Assembly: GCF_013184775.1 (NCBI RefSeq)
Contig: NZ_JAATVV010000004.1
Span: 333,236-397,235 of the forward strand
Origin: Martelella sp. HB161492
Lineage (GTDB): Bacteria; Pseudomonadota; Alphaproteobacteria; Rhizobiales; Rhizobiaceae
Direction of reading: 5' to 3'
DNA length: 64,000 bases
Under the pieces are notes generated by a model that saw only the letters and a list, made by a program, of their open reading frames with translations, was not told the origin of the DNA and searched no databases. Numbering within the stretch: position 1 is the first letter of the stretch; each line of letters opens with the position of its first letter. The translations under genes and the position numbers were made by a program. Of this stretch, positions 30,103 through 36,920 are shown piece after piece.

Positions 30103-31317
30103 ATGACGAAGCACAAGGTCGCCATGCTCACCGCCGGGGGACTTGCCCCGTGTCTTTCATCCGCTGTCGGAGGATTGATCGAACGCTATTCCGACCTCTC
30201 TCCTGAAACCGAGATCATTGCCTACCGCTCCGGCTATGCCGGCCTTCTGACCGGAGACAGCTTCACCGTGACCGCAGCCATGCGCGAAAAGGCGCATCTG
30301 CTTCACAAATTCGGTGGCTCGCCGATCGGCAACAGCCGCGTCAAGCTCACCAATGTCAAGGACTGCGTCAAGCGCGGCCTGGTTCAGGAGGGTGATGTTC
30401 CGCTGCAAGTCGCGGCAGAGCGCCTTGCAAGGGATGGCGTCACAATTCTGCATACGATCGGCGGCGACGACACCAATACCACGGCCGCCGACCTTGCTGC
30501 CTATCTGAAGGAGAACGGTTATGACCTGACCGTTGTCGGCCTGCCAAAGACAGTCGACAATGATGTCAAGCCGATCCGCCAGACGCTCGGCGCCTGGACG
30601 GCGGCCGAATATGGCGCACTGTTCTTCGACAATGTTTCCAATGAACAGAGCGCCGCACCGGGAACACTGGTCATTCACGAGGTCATGGGCCGCAACTGCG
30701 GCTGGCTGACCGCTGCCACGGCCCGTTCCTATCTCGATCGCATTCGCCCGGTTGAATATGTCGATGGCATGCTGATGGGCCCGGCCCTGAAGATGATCGA
30801 CGGCGTCTACCTGCCGGAAATGGCCTTCGATCTCGACAAAGAAGCCGAACGGCTGAAAAAGGTCATGGCTGAAAACGGCACGGTCTCGCTGTTCGTCTCG
30901 GAAGGCGCCTGCCTGGACGCCATCGTGGCGGAGCGCGAAGCGGCTGGTGCTGAAGTGACCCGCGATGCCTTCGGCCACGTCAAGCTGGACAAGATCAATG
31001 TCGGCGACTGGTTCGCCAAGCAGTTCGCCGCCATTCTCGGCGCCGAACGCGCTCTGGTGCAGAAGTCCGGCTATTTCGCCCGCTCAGCGCCGGCCAACAG
31101 CGACGACCTGAGGCTTATTCATTCCATGGTCGACCTCGCGGTCGAAAGCGCCATGGAAGGCGTTTCCGGTGTGACCGGCCATGACGTAGAAAACAATGGA
31201 CGGTTGAGAGCCATCGAGTTTCCCCGTATCAAGGGCGGCGGTCACTTCGATCTGAACACGCCATGGTTCGGTGATGTGATGGCCGAAATCGGCCAGGATT
31301 TCTCAGCTGCCGATTGA
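30103..31317 (+). CDS. pfp: PPi-dependent 6-phosphofructokinase
   Basis: The enzyme interconverts fructose 6-phosphate and fructose 1,6-bisphosphate using pyrophosphate. The 404 residues contain TAGGLAPCLSS at the N-terminus, GGDDT at 120-124 and PKTVDND at 148-154. The Asp after GGD and the Lys in PKT are the residues that select PPi over ATP in this family. The ATG at 30103 has GGAAGGGA upstream; an in-frame ATG at 30064 does not. The reaction is reversible, so it can serve glycolysis or gluconeogenesis. It is followed after 54 bp by the LysE-like gene. Confidence 0.93.
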   Translation: MTKHKVAMLTAGGLAPCLSSAVGGLIERYSDLSPETEIIAYRSGYAGLLTGDSFTVTAAMREKAHLLHKFGGSPIGNSRVKLTNVKDCVKRGLVQEGDVPLQVAAERLARDGVTILHTIGGDDTNTTAADLAAYLKENGYDLTVVGLPKTVDNDVKPIRQTLGAWTAAEYGALFFDNVSNEQSAAPGTLVIHEVMGRNCGWLTAATARSYLDRIRPVEYVDGMLMGPALKMIDGVYLPEMAFDLDKEAERLKKVMAENGTVSLFVSEGACLDAIVAEREAAGAEVTRDAFGHVKLDKINVGDWFAKQFAAILGAERALVQKSGYFARSAPANSDDLRLIHSMVDLAVESAMEGVSGVTGHDVENNGRLRAIEFPRIKGGGHFDLNTPWFGDVMAEIGQDFSAAD

Positions 31318-31371
31318 CGTTTACGTGGCCCGGCGCTTTTATGTCCGGACGCGATGGAGGAGCACGCTTTG

Positions 31372-32001
31372 ATGCTTCAAATCATGGCTGCTTTCGCCCT
31401 GCTGCTGGTGGTGACAGCTGCCCTGCCCTCGCGCGGCGTCATCGACGTCGCGCGCTTCCAGTCAGAACGGGGGCTCCGTGTGAGCCTGCCGGTGAGCGTT
31501 GTTGTGCTGTTCGTCCGGCTTGGCGCCATTGCGATCGGCATTGCTGGCGTTTCCCTGTTTCTTTCTGCCATGCCGGATGGATTGATGCTGGCGAAATATG
31601 TTGCCGGCGCTTTCGTGCTGTTGACGGTGGTGAAGCAGCTGTTGGCGCTTCGCAAACCGCTGGCCCTCGCCGACAATGACAATATGCCCGAGCGGTCGAT
31701 CATCGGGATTTTGCGCTTCACCCTTGCTCGAACCCGCTTTTCCACCGAAATCCTGCTCGGGCTTTCGCTGATTGCGCTCGTGGTGCCAGCCACACCGATG
31801 ACCCGCCAGGCAAGCCTGTCCATTGCCCTGATAAGCGTTGCGGTCATGATCGTGGTTCTTGCCGCCTACACCCTGTTTTCCCAGCGGTTTTTAGGACTGC
31901 TTGCACGCCCGCGCAGCCAGGCGCGCAAGGAGCGGATCGAGAAGCTCCTGTCGTCCGGCCTGCCGCGTGTCTCCGCCCGTTTCCGCCGGAACGCCGCTTA
32001 G
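31372..32001 (+). CDS. LysE-like integral membrane protein
   Basis: The 209 residues form five or six hydrophobic helices. The spacing of helices and the first loop (RGLRVSLPVSVVVLFVRLGA) followed by LAKYVAGAFVLLTVVKQLL resemble the LysE/RhtB exporter family. The usual PGP near the N-terminus is replaced by LPSRG, so transport activity is uncertain. The start at 31372 is chosen because GGAGGAG lies 9 nt upstream; an in-frame ATG at 31354 overlaps that site. It follows pfp on the same strand and precedes btaA. The C-terminal tail is strongly basic. Confidence 0.6.
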   Translation: MLQIMAAFALLLVVTAALPSRGVIDVARFQSERGLRVSLPVSVVVLFVRLGAIAIGIAGVSLFLSAMPDGLMLAKYVAGAFVLLTVVKQLLALRKPLALADNDNMPERSIIGILRFTLARTRFSTEILLGLSLIALVVPATPMTRQASLSIALISVAVMIVVLAAYTLFSQRFLGLLARPRSQARKERIEKLLSSGLPRVSARFRRNAA

Positions 32002-32009
32002 TCCCCACC

Positions 32010-32038
32010 CTTTCGCCTGTCTGTCATCAAGCTTTTGC
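32010..32038 (+). promoter_or_regulatory. Possible Pho box upstream of btaA
   Basis: A perfect PhoB half-site CTGTCAT (32021-32027) is flanked at 11-bp spacing by weaker half-sites CTTTCGC (32010-32016, 4/7) and CTTTTGC (32032-32038, 3/7). It is 112 bp before the btaA ATG. PhoB control of betaine-lipid synthesis is established in Sinorhizobium; the site here is inferred. Confidence 0.4.
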
Positions 32039-32138
32039 AAAGCGCGATTAACCACGGAACAACCGGCGGTCGAGCCTCTGGATCGAACCTCGCCGCCGGA
32101 GGTCTGACCGCGCTTTTCGAAGGATGGGGCTTTACCGC

Positions 32139-33380
32139 ATGAAGGCACAAGAGACCGGGGCCGGATACAAGCGGCCACTCGACAAATCACTGCTCCAGCA
32201 CCGTCCGTTATCGCGGGAAGGTCTGTCCGAGCGCCTGTTCGGCCTGATGTTCTCCGGCCTCGTCTATCCGCAGATATGGGAAGATCCTGCCGTCGACATC
32301 GCCGCCATGGCACTTGAGAGCCACCACCGCATCGTCACCATCGGCTCGGGTGGCTGCAACATGCTCGCCTATCTGACCCGCATGCCGGAGCGGATCGATG
32401 TCGTCGACCTCAATCCGCATCACATCGCGCTCAATCAGCTGAAGCTGGCAGCTTTCCGCCACCTGCCCGACCACGCTGCCGTGCTGCGTCTGTTCGGCAA
32501 TGGCGAAAAGGGCAGCGCATCTGACTACGACCGCTACATCGCCCCGCACCTCGCACCGGAAATCCGGCGCTACTGGGAGGGACGCGACGGGCTTGGACGC
32601 CGCCGCATCACCGTCTTCGAGCGCAATATCTATCGCACCGGCCTGCTCGGTCATTTCATCGGCGCCGGCCATGTGATCGCGCGGCTCTACGGTGTCAGGA
32701 TTGCGGATCTGACCGAGACCCGTTCGCTGCGCGAACAACGACGCTTCTTCGACGAGCACATCGCTCCGCTGTTCGACAAGCCGTTGATCCGCTGGTCGAC
32801 CGCCCGCAAGGCCTCGCTGTTCGGCCTCGGCATTCCGCCGCGTCAATATGACGAGCTGGTCCGCGAAAGCATTGACGGAACACTGGCGCCGGTTCTGCGT
32901 CAAAGGCTGGAGAAACTCGCCTGCCAGTTTCCCCTGCGCGAGAACTACTTTGCCTGGCAGGCCTTCGCGCGGCGCTATCCCGATGACGAGACAAGCGCCA
33001 TGCCGCTCTATCTTCAGCGGGAGGCATTTGAGACCATTCAGAGCCATGTCCGCCGGGTCACCGTCAACCACGTCAATTTCACCGATTTCCTGACCGGCAA
33101 GAACGTGAATTCCATCGACCGCTATGTGCTGCTCGATGCGCAGGACTGGATGAATGACGAACAGCTGCAAGCGCTCTGGCGCGAAATCGACCGCACGGCG
33201 AGACCGGCCGCGCGCGTGATATTCCGCACCGCCGCAGCCGAAAGCATCATCACCGGGCGTCTGCCAGCCGATATCGAGGCGCGCTGGTCCTATCTCGCCC
33301 AGACCTCAGAAGAACTCGGCATGCTTGACCGCTCGGCAATCTATGGCGGCTTCCACATTTACGAGCGAAACGTCGCATGA
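32139..33380 (+). CDS. btaA: SAM:diacylglycerol 3-amino-3-carboxypropyltransferase BtaA
   Basis: BtaA moves the aminocarboxypropyl group of S-adenosylmethionine to diacylglycerol, the first step to the betaine lipid DGTS, which replaces phospholipids when phosphate is scarce. The 413-residue protein contains the family stretches FGLMFSGLVYPQIWEDP, IGSGGCNMLAYL (SAM binding), VDLNPHHIALNQLKL, and VNHVNFTDFLTGKNVNSIDRYVLLDAQDWM split across its C-terminal half. ATG 32139 (MKAQETG) is preferred to ATG 32124 because only the former has GGATGGGG at usable distance. It overlaps btaB by 4 bp. Confidence 0.94.
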   Translation: MKAQETGAGYKRPLDKSLLQHRPLSREGLSERLFGLMFSGLVYPQIWEDPAVDIAAMALESHHRIVTIGSGGCNMLAYLTRMPERIDVVDLNPHHIALNQLKLAAFRHLPDHAAVLRLFGNGEKGSASDYDRYIAPHLAPEIRRYWEGRDGLGRRRITVFERNIYRTGLLGHFIGAGHVIARLYGVRIADLTETRSLREQRRFFDEHIAPLFDKPLIRWSTARKASLFGLGIPPRQYDELVRESIDGTLAPVLRQRLEKLACQFPLRENYFAWQAFARRYPDDETSAMPLYLQREAFETIQSHVRRVTVNHVNFTDFLTGKNVNSIDRYVLLDAQDWMNDEQLQALWREIDRTARPAARVIFRTAAAESIITGRLPADIEARWSYLAQTSEELGMLDRSAIYGGFHIYERNVA

Positions 33381-34030
33381 GCGGTGCAGCGACCAGCCAT
33401 GCTGCGGCAATGGACGCGATGTACCGCTATCAGCGCCATATCTATGATCTGACGCGCAAATATTACCTGTTCGGACGCGACCGGATGATCGACGGACTCG
33501 CGGTCAAGCCCGGCATGAGCCTCCTCGAACTGGGCTGCGGCACGGGACGCAACCTCAAGCGTGCCTCGCAGCGCTTTCCAGATGCGGCACTTTTCGGCCT
33601 CGACATCTCCGAGGAAATGCTGGCATCGGCGCGGCGCAGCTTCCGGCGGGACAGCCGTATGCCACTATTCAAGGCGGGCGATGCAACCGCCTTTCAGCCC
33701 GGAGACTTCGACCGTTCGGGCTTTGACCGCATCATGATTGCCTATGCGCTTTCGATGATCCCCGACTGGGAGCTGGCGATCGAACGCGGCATGGAAGCGC
33801 TGCAGCCTGGCGGCGCGCTGCACATTGTCGACTTCGGCCAGCAGGAACAGCTGCCGCGCTGGTTCCACCACGGCCTCACCGCCTGGCTCGACAAATTTCA
33901 TGTGACGCCACGCCATAACCTTGAGGCCGTCCTGGAACAGGTTGCCCGTCGCCACCTTGCCAGCCTGGAATTCCGGTCAATAAACCGTGGATATGCCTGG
34001 CTTGCGGTTCTGCGTCTTCCGGCCCCATGA
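33377..34030 (+). CDS. btaB: Diacylglyceryl-homoserine N-methyltransferase BtaB
   Basis: BtaB adds three methyl groups to the homoserine head group made by BtaA, giving DGTS. The 217-residue class I methyltransferase has the SAM motif LLELGCGTGRNLKRA (about 52-66), an acidic loop GLDISEEML, and the later motif GGALHIVDFGQQEQLPRWF. The ATG overlaps the btaA stop (ATGA), so the two are coupled. Confidence 0.93.
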   Translation: MSGAATSHAAAMDAMYRYQRHIYDLTRKYYLFGRDRMIDGLAVKPGMSLLELGCGTGRNLKRASQRFPDAALFGLDISEEMLASARRSFRRDSRMPLFKAGDATAFQPGDFDRSGFDRIMIAYALSMIPDWELAIERGMEALQPGGALHIVDFGQQEQLPRWFHHGLTAWLDKFHVTPRHNLEAVLEQVARRHLASLEFRSINRGYAWLAVLRLPAP

Positions 34031-34139
34031 ATTGGACGCATTCCGGCTTTTAATGAAAGCTTAGGCTGTGCGGGCTAGGCTCTGCATCTATGTGGCAGCG
34101 CGTCCCGCCGCCCCACGAAGCAGCGTTGAGGAGACATTG

Positions 34140-35333
34140 ATGCTTTCGAACCATACCCGGGCCTTGCTTCTGGCGGCCGGACTTTCGACTTTCGCCGCAG
34201 GCTCGGCGCTTGCCGCAAACCAGTGCGGCGCCCCTCTTCCCACCTTCCTGTCCGGCGTGAAGGCCGAGGCTGTCGCCATGGGCCTGTCGCCCGCAGCAGC
34301 GGACACAACCCTTTCAGGCGCCTCGATCAGCAGCAAGGTGCTGAGCATGGACCGCGCCCAGGGCGTGTTCAAGCAGACCTTCCTTGAGTTTTCGTCCCGC
34401 ACGGCCAGCCAGGCACGCCTGACCAAGGGCAAGCAGCTGATCCAGAAATATGCCAGCACCTTTGACCGCGCGAACCGTGAATTCGGCGTCCCGCCCGGCG
34501 TTCTGACGGCATTCTGGGCGATGGAAACCGATTTCGGCGCCGTACAGGGCAACTTCAATACCCGCGACGCGCTTGTCACCCTTTCCCATGATTGCCGCCG
34601 TCCCGAAATCTTCCGGCCGCAGCTTCTCGCTCTGGTCGAAATGACCCAGCACGGCGATTTCGACCCGTCGACGGAGACCGGCGCCTGGGCCGGTGAGCTT
34701 GGCCAGGTGCAGATGCTGCCGCGCGATATCATCGAATTTGGCATTGACGGCGATGGCGATGGCCATGTCCGGGTCAAGGAGAGCGCGCCCGATGCACTGC
34801 TGACGGCTGCAAACTATCTGAAAAGCCTGGGCTGGCGTGCGGGCGAACCCTGGTTGCAGGAGGTGACGCTGCCGCAGAACCTGCCCTGGGACAAGACCGG
34901 CTTTGGCGGCGGCCTCAGCGCCGGCGACTGGTTCAAGCTGGGCGTGTCGCCGCGCGATGGCAACACCAAGTTCGGCGGTCTGCCCACGGCACTGCTGCTG
35001 CCGCAGGGCCGCTACGGACCGGCTTTCCTCGCTTATCCGAACTTCGACGTCTATCTGCAGTGGAACCAGTCCTTCATCTACACGACCTCGGTCGCCTATT
35101 TCGCCACCCGCTTTCAGGGGGCGCCCGCCTATAGCGCCGGCAAGCCGGAGCCTGGCCTTACGGACGCGCAGATGAAGAAACTCCAGTCGATACTCGCGGC
35201 CAAGGGCTACGATGTCGGTGCCATCGACGGCATCCTCGGCTCCGGCACGCGTGATGCCGTGCGCCAGGAACAGGCCCGCCTCGGCCTGCCTGCCGATGGC
35301 TGGCCGACCTCCGCGCTGCTGAACGCCTACTGA
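34140..35333 (+). CDS. Lytic murein transglycosylase, MltB-like, with peptidoglycan-binding domain
   Basis: This periplasmic enzyme should cleave the glycan backbone, leaving 1,6-anhydromuramyl ends. From ATG 34140 (GAGGAGA upstream) the 397 residues comprise a signal peptide (about 1-28, cut near ALAAN), an SLT_2 catalytic domain (about 30-325) and a C-terminal PG_binding_1 repeat (about 335-397, LQSILAAKGYDVGAIDGILG). The catalytic Glu lies in FWAMETDFGAVQGN, and GELGQVQMLPRDI matches the conserved substrate loop. There is no lipobox, so it is likely soluble in the periplasm. It ends at its own terminator. Confidence 0.9.
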   Translation: MLSNHTRALLLAAGLSTFAAGSALAANQCGAPLPTFLSGVKAEAVAMGLSPAAADTTLSGASISSKVLSMDRAQGVFKQTFLEFSSRTASQARLTKGKQLIQKYASTFDRANREFGVPPGVLTAFWAMETDFGAVQGNFNTRDALVTLSHDCRRPEIFRPQLLALVEMTQHGDFDPSTETGAWAGELGQVQMLPRDIIEFGIDGDGDGHVRVKESAPDALLTAANYLKSLGWRAGEPWLQEVTLPQNLPWDKTGFGGGLSAGDWFKLGVSPRDGNTKFGGLPTALLLPQGRYGPAFLAYPNFDVYLQWNQSFIYTTSVAYFATRFQGAPAYSAGKPEPGLTDAQMKKLQSILAAKGYDVGAIDGILGSGTRDAVRQEQARLGLPADGWPTSALLNAY

Positions 35334-35352
35334 TCCGAGAATAGCAAAGTAA

Positions 35353-35384
35353 AAAAACGCGCGGTCCCCGGGGCCGCGCGTTTT
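35353..35384 (+). terminator. Rho-independent terminator after the transglycosylase gene
   Basis: ACGCGCGG pairs with CCGCGCGT around a TCCCCGGGG loop. A-tract before and TTTT after suggest it works in both directions. Confidence 0.85.
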
Positions 35385-35412
35385 GCTATCTGCTTTGTCT
35401 CACAATGCAAAA

Positions 35413-35657
35413 CGCCACCCGAAGGCGGCGACAGACGGCTGACAAAGTCATTCAACTTGTCTGTTTGGGGTGAAATAGCCATCGCCTCCGTCGTCATCCC
35501 CGTGCTTGTCACGGGGATCCATATTCTTAAGGATTTGAACAAGCAGAGTCTTTCGACGCGCGGACGCGCGCCGTCTGGATGCCTGTGACAAGCACAGCCA
35601 TGACTTTAGAGAAGGGGCTAGGGTTTGTCAGCAATCTGACGCCACCCGAAGGCGGCG
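35413..35657. repeat. RIME-like palindromic element, copy A, flanked by duplicated terminator hairpin
   Basis: A core of about 209 bp (35431-35639) shares long stretches with 58055-58257, including CCGTCGTCATCCCCGTGCT and GTCACGGGGATCC. Its inner parts form a long imperfect palindrome: GTCAT..CGTGCTTGTCAC at 35494-35511 against its near reverse complement at 35583-35604. The ends are inverted, with CTGACAAA at 35439-35446 and TTTGTCAG at 35624-35631. The 18-bp hairpin CGCCACCCGAAGGCGGCG is found on both sides (35413-35430 and 35640-35657). On the minus strand the distal hairpin continues into GTTTTGC, like a terminator, while the prfB-proximal one does not. Confidence 0.8.
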
Positions 35658-35665
35658 TCTCAAAA

Positions 35666-36797
35666 TCAGTCGATATCCTCGATGTCGGATCCCGCGCCGC
35701 CTTCGATGCGGTGTGCGAGCGCCGCTTCCATGAAGGGGCTGACTGCACCGTCCAGCACGTCGGACGGGCTGGTGCTTTCGACGCCGGTTCGCAGATCCTT
35801 GACCAGCTGGTAGGGCTGGAGAACATAAGAACGGATCTGGTGACCCCAGCCGATATCGGTCTTGGAGGCGGCTTCCTTGTTGGCCGCTTCCTCCCGCTTC
35901 TGCAGCTCGGCCTCGTACATGCGCGCACGCAGCATGTCCCAGGCCTTGGCGCGATTCTTGTGCTGTGACCGTTCCTGCTGGCACTGCACCACGATCCCGG
36001 TCGGAATATGAGTGATGCGCACGGCCGAATCGGTCGTGTTGACGTGCTGGCCACCGGCACCGGAAGCGCGGTAGGTATCGATGCGGCAGTCACTCTCATT
36101 GATCTCGATATTGATCGAGTCATCGACGACCGGATAGACCCAGACCGAGGAAAACGAGGTATGACGGCGGGCATTGCTGTCATAGGGCGAGATGCGCACC
36201 AGCCGGTGCACGCCCGATTCCGTCTTCATCCAGCCATAAGCATTGTGACCTTTGACGAGAATGGTCGCGGACTTGATCCCGGCTTCTTCGCCATCATGAA
36301 CTTCCAGCACATCCACCTTGTAGCCCTGACGCTCGGCCCAGCGGATATACATTCTGAGCAGCATATTGGCCCAGTCCTGGCTTTCGGTGCCACCGGCGCC
36401 GGAATGGACTTCGACATAGGTGTCATTGCTGTCGGCTTCGCCGGAGAGCATCGCCTCGACCTGCTGGCGCGCGGCGTCTGCCAGCAGATGACGCAGGGCC
36501 TCTTCCGCCTCGGCGACGACATCGTCGTCTTCCTCGGCCTCGCCCATCTCGATCAGCTCGACATTGTCGGCAAGCTCACGCTCGATCCGGCGGACTGCCG
36601 ATATGCCTTCTTCCAGCAGCTGGCGCTCACGCATCAGCTTCTGGGCTTCCTGGGCGTCATCCCAGATACTCGGATCTTCGGCCTTGTTGTTCAGCCAATC
36701 CAGTCGCTTGATTGCCTGATCCCAGTCAAAGATGCCTCCTCAGCAGGGCGATCGCCTGCTTGGTTTCGTCGACTACAGATATGATTTCCGCGCGCAT
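35666..36797 (-). CDS. prfB: Peptide chain release factor 2 (programmed +1 frameshift)
   Basis: RF2 ends translation at UGA and UAA. Translation starts at ATG 36797 ([14 protein letters not shown]), reaches an in-frame TGA at 36728-36726 after 23 codons, and must shift +1 at CTT-TGA-C to continue as [12 protein letters not shown]. An internal Shine-Dalgarno-like AGGAGG lies just before it, as in E. coli. The full product is 376 residues. It has the codon-recognition region [15 protein letters not shown] (SPY where E. coli has SPF) and the catalytic GAGGQHVN. It is convergent with the transglycosylase gene; a repeat element lies just beyond the stop codon. Confidence 0.96.
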
Positions 36798-36920
36798 GAT
36801 TCTCTTCTCTCGTGCTGGCGTTCAATGGTTTCGGTGGTGAAATAAGGTTCAGCGGTCAATCTGTAAACCCCTCCCGCCATACGGGATGGCAGAAGGGGTC
36901 ACAGATCGGATCTTCGCTTG

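Noticed and set aside
35666..36634. 322-codon prfB starting inside the gene
   Set aside because: The region upstream contains the missing RF2 N-terminus joined by a classical +1 frameshift, so the short version is an artefact.
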